From positions 19,478 to 83,477 of the IMG/VR virus record IMGVR_UViG_3300027365_000011: a stretch of 64,000 nucleotides of DNA. One strand, 5' to 3'. Below the pieces are notes generated by a model that saw only the letters and a program-made list of their open reading frames with translations, had not been told where the DNA came from and ran no database searches. The stretch is from a virus. This document shows, in pieces, positions 58,737 through 64,000 of this stretch. A program made the translations under genes and the position numbers. Every line of letters begins with the position of its first letter. The first letter of the stretch is position 1.

Positions 58737-58837
58737 GGTATATCTCAGCGAAAACGCCCCACCGGCCACCGTGGGGCGTTTTTATTATTGCCATATCAGA
58801 CCCTAACCGCTACATTGGTTTTCGCTACACCATATCG
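58737..58837. other. Candidate resolution site (res) before the resolvase
   Basis: The segment 58737-58756 (GGTATATCTCAGCGAAAACG) and the complement of 58817-58837 (CGATATGGTGTAGCGAAAAC) are similar over about 20 bases and lie in opposite orientation. TCGAAACG also occurs twice nearby (58729-58736, 58834-58842). Serine resolvases bind two or three such subsites directly upstream of their own gene. The terminator at 58753 lies within the block. Confidence 0.45.
58753..58784 (+). terminator. Terminator after the terminase-small gene
   Basis: AACGCCCCAC and GTGGGGCGTT form a 10-bp stem with an 8-base loop, followed by TTTTATTATT. Confidence 0.9.
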
Positions 58838-58865
58838 AAACGCACACAACCCACCGAGGTAGCCG

Positions 58866-59486
58866 ATGAAAACCGCTCGCATCTACATGCGCGTCTCGAC
58901 CGATCAACAGGATCTCGAGCGCCAGCGCCAGTTGATCGACCAGGCCCGCGCCGAGGGCTACTACATCGCCGGCACTTACACGGACAAGGCCAGCGGCACC
59001 CACACCAACCGCCCAGGGCTGCAACGGATGATTGACGAGATCCAGCCCGGCGACGTGGTGATTGCCGAGAAGATCGACCGCATCACCCGCGCGCCGCTGG
59101 CCGATGCCGAAGCGCTGGTGCGCGCGATCGAGGACAAGGGCGCCCGGCTGGCCGTCCCCGGAATGCTCGACCTGACCGAGATCGAGGCCGAGGGCATGGC
59201 GCGCATCGTGCTCGACACCATGCAGACGATGATTCTGCGCATCACGTTGCAGATGGCCCGCGACGACTATGAGACGCGCCGCGCCCGTCAGGCCCAGGGC
59301 ATCGCCCGCGCCAAGCGCAACGGCGTCTACAAAGGGCGACCCAAGAACCTCGAGAAACGCGAGAAGATTGCCGAGCTGCTGGAGGCCGGTTTCAGCGTGC
59401 GCCGGGTCGCCAAGCTGGCCGGCGCCAGCACCAGCACCGTGCAGAATGTGAAGAATGCCATGAAATCGGGGGAGGGCGAGGACTAG
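58866..59486 (+). CDS. Serine resolvase/invertase
   Basis: The 206-residue protein has the full small-serine-recombinase layout: ARIYMRVSTDQQDLERQRQL with catalytic Ser (about residue 10), VVIAEKIDRITR with the conserved Arg/Asp, ELTRLGR-like segment replaced by EKIDRITRAPLADAEAL, an E-helix (QMARDDYETRRARQAQGIAR) and a C-terminal HTH (AELLEAGFSVRRVAKLAGAS). In a phage-plasmid it would resolve dimers; P1 uses the tyrosine recombinase Cre for this. No invertible segment is evident next to it. Confidence 0.88.
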   Translation: MKTARIYMRVSTDQQDLERQRQLIDQARAEGYYIAGTYTDKASGTHTNRPGLQRMIDEIQPGDVVIAEKIDRITRAPLADAEALVRAIEDKGARLAVPGMLDLTEIEAEGMARIVLDTMQTMILRITLQMARDDYETRRARQAQGIARAKRNGVYKGRPKNLEKREKIAELLEAGFSVRRVAKLAGASTSTVQNVKNAMKSGEGED

Positions 59487-59499
59487 CCGGCCCTGCCCG

Positions 59500-59592
59500 A
59501 GTAGGGGTAGCATCCCCGTGGGCGGCTAGGGTAGCTCCCGAAAGGCCGGACTTCGCACCCGGCTTGCCGCCCACCTTCCTGCCCGTGCGAGC
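59500..59592 (+). ncRNA. Probable C4-type antisense RNA
   Basis: The 59504-59574 segment is highly structured: GGGG/CCCC hairpin (59504-59517), a 9-bp closing stem GTGGGCGGC (59518-59526) with GCCGCCCAC (59566-59574), and an inner GCCGG/CCGGC hairpin with an ACTTCGCAC loop (59545-59563). The core AGCTCCCGAAAGGCCGGACT resembles, from memory, the C4 antisense RNA family found upstream of phage antirepressor genes. In P1 and P7, C4 blocks translation of the antirepressor. A Rha-family antirepressor starts 35 bases downstream. A covariance search is needed. Confidence 0.65.
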
Positions 59593-59608
59593 ACTTGCGA
59601 GGTGTGAC

Positions 59609-60367
59609 ATGCAGCAAGCCTCCCTTCCCGTCGATACCATCGTCACCCTGGACGACACCGGCTGCCCGGTTACTACGTCCAAGGCGATTGCCGATGGCGT
59701 CGGCAATCCGCACAAGACGGTTATTCAGCTTGTGCGCCAGAACGTCAGTGATTTAGAGGACTTCGGAGGGGTCGCATTTGAAATGCGACCCTTTGAAACC
59801 CGGGGTGGCACCCAGCATCGAGAGGTCGCCATACTGAATGAGCCGCAGTCCACGCTGCTGATGACCTACATGCGCAACAATGCAGTGGTGCGGGAGTTCA
59901 AGAAACGGCTGGTCCGCGCGTTCTTTGAAATGGCCCGGGAGCGCCAGCAAGCCCCGGAGCCCGCTGCCCGCGCCTTTGGCTCCACCGGCGACGCCGATCT
60001 GGACCGCCGCCTGGACGTTGAGCAGGGCATCCTCGAGCGCGCCGGCATCCCGAAGGGCGAGCACATGGCCCGCCTGCTACGCGCCGCCGTGGCCCCCAGC
60101 GAGCCCCAGGCGCCAGCCGAGCCGATGGTCGACGGCCCCCCGGCGCATCGCATGGCCGCCCTGATCGGCCGCCACTTCGACTTCACGCATCCCCCGGTAG
60201 TGCGCATGACCGCCACGGAGGTGCTGCAGGCGTGCGGCATTGCCGAGCCCACGCGCGCCCAGGCCACGGCGGCAGGCGTCGCCATCGCCAGACTAAGCGG
60301 CCGGGAGCCGATGCGCGGCGGCCATGGCAACCTTCACGCGATGCCGAGGCCCTTGGCCAAGCACTGA
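59609..60367 (+). CDS. Rha-family phage regulatory protein (antirepressor-type)
   Basis: ATG 59609 behind GAGG gives 252 residues. Residues about 20-115 are the Rha domain: SKAIADGVGNPHKTVIQLVR, a segment FEMRPFETRGGTQHREVAIL and LLMTYMRNNAVVREFKKRLV. The C-terminal part is helical with a second small domain (MTATEVLQACGIAEPTRAQA) like that at the end of the primase-helicase (MTATQVLIHAGIDKPTRSQA), an unexpected shared module. Rha proteins act as antirepressors or lysogeny regulators. The C4-like RNA upstream fits this. Confidence 0.8.
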   Translation: MQQASLPVDTIVTLDDTGCPVTTSKAIADGVGNPHKTVIQLVRQNVSDLEDFGGVAFEMRPFETRGGTQHREVAILNEPQSTLLMTYMRNNAVVREFKKRLVRAFFEMARERQQAPEPAARAFGSTGDADLDRRLDVEQGILERAGIPKGEHMARLLRAAVAPSEPQAPAEPMVDGPPAHRMAALIGRHFDFTHPPVVRMTATEVLQACGIAEPTRAQATAAGVAIARLSGREPMRGGHGNLHAMPRPLAKH

Positions 60368-60394
60368 GCCGACGACCCGAGCCCGCCGCACCGA

Positions 60395-60418
60395 AGCCGC
60401 CCCTCGAGGCGGCTTTTT
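60395..60418 (+). terminator. Terminator after Rha gene (1)
   Basis: AAGCCGCC and GGCGGCTT form an 8-bp stem followed by TTTTCG. Confidence 0.85.
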
Positions 60419-60476
60419 CGTGCCCGCGGCCTGCTTCGCATAACACACATTATGTTAAATATCAACAACTTGCAGC

Positions 60477-60502
60477 AGCCGCCCACGGCCGGGCGGCTTT
60501 TT
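60477..60502 (+). terminator. Terminator after Rha gene (2)
   Basis: AGCCGCCC and GGGCGGCT form an 8-bp stem followed by TTTTTC. Two terminators in a row isolate the next, separately controlled unit. Confidence 0.85.
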
Positions 60503-60513
60503 CTTGGGCGCAT

Positions 60514-60544
60514 TATTGCATCCTTTGAAATACGCTCCTATTAT
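60514..60544 (+). promoter_or_regulatory. Promoter with family-2 operator
   Basis: TATTGCA-TCCTT-TGAAATA (60514-60532) covers the -35 hexamer TTGCAT (60517-60522); the -10 TATTAT follows 16 bases later (60539-60544). A protein bound to the palindrome would block the -35. It drives the small-gene operon from 60579. Confidence 0.75.
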
Positions 60545-60578
60545 GGGAGCCATCACCAACGCACACGAGGACGCTCCG

Positions 60579-61001
60579 ATGACCACCACCAACTGCACCG
60601 CCCTCGCCGCGAGTGAAGCCGAAGCCGATCAAGGTCGCCGCGCCAAGCCAGGCGGCGAGACTGGTTTGAACGGCGAGCACTATGAGGGCGGCCAGTTCAT
60701 GCCGGCTAGCGCCTTCACCGTCAAGGGAAAGCACAACGGAGACGGCCGCAAAGCAGGCAACCGCAAGCCCGGCCGTAGCCTTGTCGAGCCCGGCAAGCGG
60801 GAGGTGGCACCCGAGGGCCAGCGCGCCATCTTCCAAACCATCATGCTCCTGGTCGATGTGGACGATGACGGCCGCTTGTCCCCCAACGGCGCAGCGCATC
60901 GTGTCAACGCCAATGATGCCTGGGAATATCACCCGATCGAGTCAATGGGGGCCCTGCAGGCGATGATCGAGGCCTACAACCGCGGAGAGAGATTCGCATG
61001 A
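60579..61001 (+). CDS. Early small protein, unknown
   Basis: ATG 60579 behind GAGGAC gives 140 residues; ATG 60543 overlaps the -10 and is unlikely. The middle is a Gly/Lys/Arg-rich linker (GKHNGDGRKAGNRKPGR), the C-terminal half a small alpha/beta unit (QRAIFQTIMLLVDVDDDGRL). It is the first gene after the family-2 promoter. No family is recognised. Confidence 0.6.
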   Translation: MTTTNCTALAASEAEADQGRRAKPGGETGLNGEHYEGGQFMPASAFTVKGKHNGDGRKAGNRKPGRSLVEPGKREVAPEGQRAIFQTIMLLVDVDDDGRLSPNGAAHRVNANDAWEYHPIESMGALQAMIEAYNRGERFA

Positions 61002-61183
61002 CTGACACCCTAAGCCGCAAAGAGGCCGAAGCCATCGGCCAGGCCATCAACAAGCCCGTCAGCACCATCTATCGCTGGCGCAAGGACAACCCGCCGCTGT
61101 TCGCGGCGGTGCGGGAGTATGCCGGCCGCCACGCCGGCACCCCGTCCGGCGATCAAGACTCAGCGCCCCAGCGCACCGAATAA
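60998..61183 (+). CDS. Small HTH-like protein
   Basis: The 61-residue protein (ATG overlaps the previous stop) begins LSRKEAEAIGQAINKPVSTI followed by YRWRKDNPP, a simple HTH with a YRW recognition helix like the other small regulators here. Its tail is polar. It probably regulates the operon. Confidence 0.6.
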   Translation: MTDTLSRKEAEAIGQAINKPVSTIYRWRKDNPPLFAAVREYAGRHAGTPSGDQDSAPQRTE

Positions 61184-61208
61184 CCACCCGCAACCCGAGG
61201 ACATGACC

Positions 61209-61694
61209 ATGAGCCGCCAACTGCCCTACACCGCCACCCGGCTGGGAACCGTCGAAAAGCTCGGCAAGCTGTTCACCACTCTGGTCGTCAGGCGCCATGC
61301 TGATGACCGGCTGATCGAGGTCATCGCCGCCTGGCGGCCGGAATGGGAAGGCGCCCGCGTCTTCGCCTGCCCGGTAGACGAGCCCGAGCACTCCCGGTGC
61401 ATCGGGGAAGTCACGGTCTACGGCTATATGGGCGAGTATCTGGCCCGCCGCCTGACGCCGCTGATCGAGCGCCAGCTAGTCGCGGAATACGCGAGCCACG
61501 TCAGCCGGGGGATGGGCGCGCTGGTCTGGCCGGTCATGGACCGCCACGAACTGGCCGCGTCAGGGCGTGCCCGGGGCGACGACATGGCCGAGCTGACCGC
61601 AAGCGTCAGGGCCGAGCTCAAGGATCGCGGGCTGGACTTCGGCGCCGACAACCTGGCCGCCCTTGGCGACCGCCGCTACATGGCCGCCGCCTGA
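61209..61694 (+). CDS. Early-operon protein, unknown
   Basis: ATG 61209 is 8 bases after GAGG; ATG 61203 is too close. The product has 161 residues, beta-rich at the start (ATRLGTVEKLGKLFTTLVVR; WRPEWEGARVFACPVDEPEH) and helical later. No family is assigned. Confidence 0.6.
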   Translation: MSRQLPYTATRLGTVEKLGKLFTTLVVRRHADDRLIEVIAAWRPEWEGARVFACPVDEPEHSRCIGEVTVYGYMGEYLARRLTPLIERQLVAEYASHVSRGMGALVWPVMDRHELAASGRARGDDMAELTASVRAELKDRGLDFGADNLAALGDRRYMAAA

Positions 61695-61710
61695 CCAGCG
61701 AGGTAATCCC

Positions 61711-62208
61711 ATGCCCGAAGTCATCTACAACATCGAGCGCCCGGCAACGCCGGGCACCATCGAAGTCTACGGCGAGGCCGCGGTCGATTTCGCCTGGTAC
61801 GAGTGGCGCATCATCGAGCACGGCCTGCCCATCCGTGATTCGGGCACGATGGACGGCGACGGCCTGCAATACGGCTCCCCCGGCATCGCCCTGCGTGACG
61901 CCCTGGTGCATGACACCGGCGCTGGCGCGGTCGTGCCGATCCGCTGGACGGGCGATGACGACTCGCTGACCGAGAACCTGGCGCAGCTCCATCACGCCAT
62001 CCAGACGCTGGCCGACATGGCCGACGCCCTGGAGCACGAAAGCGCCGACGCCAAGGCCATGCGCCGCTTCCTGAACCCGGACCACGCCAACGGCCGCCGC
62101 GGGATGATCTACACGGACGCCCGGACAGCCTCCACCGATCGCCTGGCCGAAGCCCTGAGAGGGATGATTCACCGCCTGGAGAGGATGACCGACGATGAGA
62201 GCCGCTGA
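61711..62208 (+). CDS. Early-operon protein, unknown
   Basis: The 165-residue protein starts behind GAGG. The N-terminal half is beta-rich (YEWRIIEHGLPIRDSGTMDG) and the C-terminal half is two helices (LTENLAQLHHAIQTLADMAD). It overlaps the next gene by 14 bases. No family is recognised. Confidence 0.6.
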   Translation: MPEVIYNIERPATPGTIEVYGEAAVDFAWYEWRIIEHGLPIRDSGTMDGDGLQYGSPGIALRDALVHDTGAGAVVPIRWTGDDDSLTENLAQLHHAIQTLADMADALEHESADAKAMRRFLNPDHANGRRGMIYTDARTASTDRLAEALRGMIHRLERMTDDESR

Positions 62209-62413
62209 CATTGCCGAGGAACTGGGCGCCCCCATCGCGGGGGCTGCCGAGGAAACCCGTTACGCCCTGGCCAAGCAAGTGGGGAGCATGGCCGCCACCA
62301 TCGACACCAACTACGGCCCCCTGCGCCTGACGCCTGACGAGGCGGTCGAGCTGGAAGCCTTCACGCGGTGCCTGCTGGAGCGCCGCCTGGCCACCCTGGA
62401 GGCCCACCGATGA
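62195..62413 (+). CDS. Small early protein, unknown
   Basis: The 72-residue protein (LGAPIAGAAEETRYALAKQV; NYGPLRLTPDEAVELEAFTR) is mostly helical and overlaps both neighbours. No family is assigned. Confidence 0.55.
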   Translation: MRAADIAEELGAPIAGAAEETRYALAKQVGSMAATIDTNYGPLRLTPDEAVELEAFTRCLLERRLATLEAHR

Positions 62414-62688
62414 CCACCGTGTTGATCCACCACGACCCCGAGCGCTTCGCCCAGGAGCTGGCCGTGCTCACCAGCAAGGGCAAGGTGCTCGACTACATCG
62501 ACGTGGTGAGCCGTGACGGCCGCCCTGGCGAGCTGCTGGCCGCGGTACGCAGCTACGCCCATGACGACAACTGGTACAGCAACGGCAAGGTCTACCGGAC
62601 TTACCAGCACGCCTTTGCCGCCATTGGTGCCGCCATCGACCGCGCGAACCCGGACCATGCCCCGCTCAACGACCGCTGGGACGCCTGA
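62410..62688 (+). CDS. Small early protein, unknown
   Basis: ATG 62410 gives 92 residues (VLIHHDPERFAQELAVLTSK; AAVRSYAHDDNWYSNGKVYR). It is a compact alpha/beta protein at the end of the operon. No family is assigned. Confidence 0.55.
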   Translation: MTTVLIHHDPERFAQELAVLTSKGKVLDYIDVVSRDGRPGELLAAVRSYAHDDNWYSNGKVYRTYQHAFAAIGAAIDRANPDHAPLNDRWDA

Positions 62689-62727
62689 CTCCCCATCCCC
62701 TTCCCGAGCCCGGCCATCGCGCCGGGC

Positions 62728-62742
62728 TTACTTTTCAGGAAA
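62728..62742. promoter_or_regulatory. Family-1-like operator
   Basis: TTACTT-TTC-AGGAAA differs from consensus by one base in the right arm. Confidence 0.45.
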
Positions 62743-62761
62743 CCGATATACGCGCCCGGTG

Positions 62762-62776
62762 TTGCTTTTGGGGTAA
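62762..62776. promoter_or_regulatory. Family-1-like operator
   Basis: TTGCTT-TTG-GGGTAA is a weaker copy 34 bases from the previous site. A half-site GATTACCC follows at 62778-62785. Confidence 0.45.
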
Positions 62777-62789
62777 CGATTACCCATAA

Positions 62790-62975
62790 TCAGCCCCGCT
62801 CGCCACACGGCGGGCATTCGACTATCAATCCATACAGGTTGCCGACGGTCGAAAAAACGGGCGCGGGTCGCAGCGCGTAATCTGCGGCACCAGGCCAGGG
62901 CAAGAGCTGAATGATCTCGAGCCCCGCGTAAGGTCGCCGGACGCTGTAACCGGCCGCTTTCCCATCGGGGCGCAT
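62790..62975 (-). CDS. Possible small protein (weak)
   Basis: The 61-residue frame (LEIIQLLPWPGAADYALRPA; ending VECPPCGERG) has plausible composition, including a C-terminal CxxC, but no clear ribosome site. It lies between operators and the hairpin. It may be a chance frame. Confidence 0.25.
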   Translation of the reverse strand: MRPDGKAAGYSVRRPYAGLEIIQLLPWPGAADYALRPAPVFSTVGNLYGLIVECPPCGERG

Positions 62976-62982
62976 CCGGTGG

Positions 62983-63056
62983 GCATCGGGAAGGGTTCGT
63001 GGTCCTGCGGGTGGTCACGGCAAAGGCAGGACAGGGCCTCGAGCCCTTCCCGATGC
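62983..63056 (+). ncRNA. Long two-tier hairpin next to the tRNA-like element
   Basis: A perfect 13-bp stem, GCATCGGGAAGGG (62983-62995) with CCCTTCCCGATGC (63044-63056), encloses a second perfect 7-bp stem, GTCCTGC (63002-63008) with GCAGGAC (63026-63032). The 3' arm overlaps the first three bases of the tRNA-like acceptor. There is no T run, so it is not a simple terminator. It may be a small RNA, a processing signal, or a DNA site. Confidence 0.55.
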
Positions 63057-63125
63057 GGCGTAGCTCAACGGTCAGAGCCTGTGCTTGAAGGCGCGATGGT
63101 TGCCGGTTCGAGTCCGGCCGCCGCA
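63054..63125 (+). tRNA. tRNA-like element, anticodon uncertain
   Basis: Acceptor TGCGGCG/CGCCGCA (7 bp, perfect), D arm GCTC/GAGC with GG in the loop, and T arm GCCGG/CCGGC with TTCGAGT are canonical, and total length is 72. The anticodon arm is not: in standard register TGTGC and CGCGA do not pair. Shifted by one base, TGTGC pairs with GCGCG and leaves a 6-base loop TTGAAG. The anticodon could be GAA or TGA. CCA is not encoded. It may be a degenerate or unusual tRNA. Confidence 0.55.
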
Positions 63126-63162
63126 TTCCCCATCTCTCTCCCCACGACGCAAAGGATTCCGC

Positions 63163-63603
63163 ATGTTCGGTCTGTTCAACAAGCGCATGAAGAAAGCCCA
63201 GCAGAACCTCAAGAAAGTCGAGAACCGCGACCTCATGGAAGCGATCGTGGGCGGCTGCCTGCTGATTGCCGCGGCCGATGGCGAGATCGAGAAGGAAGAA
63301 ACCGACAAGCTCGACCAGCTCCTGCGCTCCAACCCGCGGCTCCAGGGCTTCGGCAACGAGATCAGCCAGACTATCCAGCGCTTCCGTGACCAGCTCGACG
63401 CCGGCTTCCAGGTTGGCCGCCTGCATATCCTCCGCGAGCTGCAGGACATCGCCGACGATCGCGCGCACGCCGAGGAAGTGCTGGTGAACATGATTACGAT
63501 CGCTGGCGCGGATGGCGAGTTCGAGGATGATGAAGTCGCCGTCATCAAGGAAGTCGCCGGCACCCTGGGCCTCAACGCCAGCGACTACGGCCTGCCGGCA
63601 TGA
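63163..63603 (+). CDS. TerB-like protein
   Basis: The 146-residue protein has two related acidic helical units, LMEAIVGGCLLIAAADGEIE and LVNMITIAGADGEFEDDEVA, each with an A(A/G)ADGE metal-binding motif, as in TerB/tellurite-resistance family proteins. TerB-type domains occur in phages and stress systems and bind metals at the membrane. The next gene encodes a short membrane protein and overlaps by 4 bases, so they may work together. No other ter genes are near. Confidence 0.85.
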   Translation: MFGLFNKRMKKAQQNLKKVENRDLMEAIVGGCLLIAAADGEIEKEETDKLDQLLRSNPRLQGFGNEISQTIQRFRDQLDAGFQVGRLHILRELQDIADDRAHAEEVLVNMITIAGADGEFEDDEVAVIKEVAGTLGLNASDYGLPA

Positions 63604-63755
63604 TCGACCGGCTCAAGCGTCTCAGCAGCAAGGCCCGGCGTTACACCATCGCCGGGTCCGCCCTGGGCATCATCGTCCTGCCGTCCTTCGTCCTGGACGC
63701 GGGCCTGTCGGCGATCATCCTCGCCCTGACCCTGCTCGGCAACGACGACCGCTAG
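63600..63755 (+). CDS. Short membrane protein paired with TerB-like gene
   Basis: ATG 63600 overlaps the TerB-like stop and gives 51 residues: a basic start (MIDRLKRLSSKARR) and one or two membrane segments (YTIAGSALGIIVLPSF; LSAIILALTLLG). A membrane anchor for the TerB-like protein is plausible. A terminator follows. Confidence 0.65.
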   Translation: MIDRLKRLSSKARRYTIAGSALGIIVLPSFVLDAGLSAIILALTLLGNDDR

Positions 63756-63795
63756 ACTCTCCAGACCCTGTGTAGTGCCTTCAACTCCAGCTTTT

Positions 63796-63820
63796 GCCCG
63801 GCCTTGTGCCGGGCTTTTTT
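63796..63820 (+). terminator. Terminator after the TerB-like unit
   Basis: GCCCGGC and GCCGGGC form a 7-bp stem with a 5-base loop, followed by TTTTTT. Confidence 0.9.
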
Positions 63821-63837
63821 CCTCTCAGGTAAGCTGA

Positions 63838-63854
63838 TTACCTATAAGGTACAA
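63838..63854 (+). promoter_or_regulatory. Family-1 operator with -10 for the last gene
   Basis: TTACCT-ATA-AGGTAC overlaps TACAAT, a good -10 hexamer (63850-63855). A half-site CAGGTAA lies upstream at 63826-63832. Confidence 0.6.
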
Positions 63855-63887
63855 TGGCCCCGTATTCTTCCCTCATGGAGCCGCCTG

Positions 63888-64000
63888 ATGGCACGCCACT
63901 ACCGCACCGGACACGAGCTGCGCGCCCGGCTGGAAGGCCAGGGCCTGGCCCCCCTGGGCGACGACCTGCGCTTCCTGCTGTGCTGCCTCGAGCGCATCCC
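63888..64000 (+). CDS. Start of an unidentified gene (partial)
   Basis: ATG 63888 follows a GGAG site and the leader CTCATGGAGCCGCC, also found before the gene at 5168. The visible 37 residues (MARHYRTGHELRARLEGQGL; DDLRFLLCCLERI) are helical and run off the window. Confidence 0.6.
   Translation, partial: MARHYRTGHELRARLEGQGLAPLGDDLRFLLCCLERI

Larger units (their letters stand above)
62689..63162. other. Regulatory and structured-RNA region
   Basis: This 474-base stretch has no firm gene. From left: two family-1 sites (62728, 62762), a weak minus-strand frame (62790-62975), a long hairpin (62983-63056) and a tRNA-like element (63054-63125). It separates the early operon from the TerB-like unit. 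Confidence 0.6.

Noticed and set aside
58866-59486. DNA invertase for tail-fibre switching
   Set aside because: No invertible fibre segment or paired inversion sites lie near; the fibre-end genes are 46 kb away.

Overview
The window is GC-rich (roughly 65 % G+C in the genes) and almost wholly phage. It encodes a contractile-tailed (myovirus-type) temperate phage that also carries plasmid-type functions: a ParA-type ATPase operon with a repeat array upstream, a small serine resolvase, an RdgC-FtsK gamma fusion, and two arrays of short repeats. Together with DarA/DdrB/DarB-like anti-restriction genes and a probable C4-type antisense RNA in front of a Rha antirepressor, this points to a phage-plasmid with a P1-like way of life, but not a close P1 relative by gene order. 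The host is inferred only: a GC-rich proteobacterium, perhaps a Halomonas-like gammaproteobacterium. No integrase, no host chromosomal gene and no rRNA is seen.

Layout. 1-12.9 kb (+): tail genes: sheath, tube, tube-like and baseplate proteins, a tail assembly chaperone with a probable -2 programmed frameshift, a tape measure with an embedded peptidoglycan-hydrolase-like domain, gp25-like and J/gp6-like baseplate wedges, and tail-end proteins. 12.9-29.5 kb (+): an anti-defence block: two DarA-type proteins, a DdrB-type polyvalent protein (ParB-like plus pyrophosphatase-like domains), two paralogous small proteins, a DUF1456-like protein, an AcrVA2-like anti-CRISPR homologue, and a 2454-residue DarB-like methyltransferase-helicase split by a class 3 (WCT) intein. 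29.5-32.7 kb (+): a small protein, portal and a protease/scaffold candidate, closed by a terminator. Portal and protease beside dar genes fits the P1 model in which Dar proteins are packed in the head.

32.8-36.0 kb (-): AT-richer cargo genes and the partition operon, headed by a 250-bp repeat array. 36.4-41.6 kb (-): a recombination operon (RecE-type exonuclease, RecA-like ATPase, MazG-like protein, SSB and small proteins). 41.7-42.9 kb: the immunity switch: a CI-like repressor whose S24 domain has lost its catalytic Ser and Lys, divergent from a small HTH protein. 42.9-48.5 kb (+): replication: a DEAH helicase with a second intein, a VRR-NUC nuclease and a Toprim/VapE-type primase-helicase. 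48.5-54.6 kb (-): an operon of small accessory genes headed by the RdgC-FtsK gamma fusion. 54.6-55.2 kb: a gene-free repeat region (origin candidate). 55.3-58.7 kb (+): lysis genes and a terminase-small-subunit candidate. 58.9-64 kb (+): resolvase, C4-like RNA and Rha antirepressor, small early genes, a tRNA-like element behind a long hairpin, and a TerB-like gene.

Control. Two dispersed palindrome families stand out. Family 1 (TTACYT-N3-RGGTAA) occurs about 11 times, nearly always between genes; at 34.17 kb it lies exactly between a TTGACA -35 and a TAATTT -10. It is the best candidate for the operator of the CI-like repressor, like the scattered C1 operators of P1. Family 2 (TATTNCA-N5-TGNAATA) occurs five times plus one near match, upstream of the partition operon, early genes and a small HTH gene. 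The capsid gene and large terminase are not in the window.
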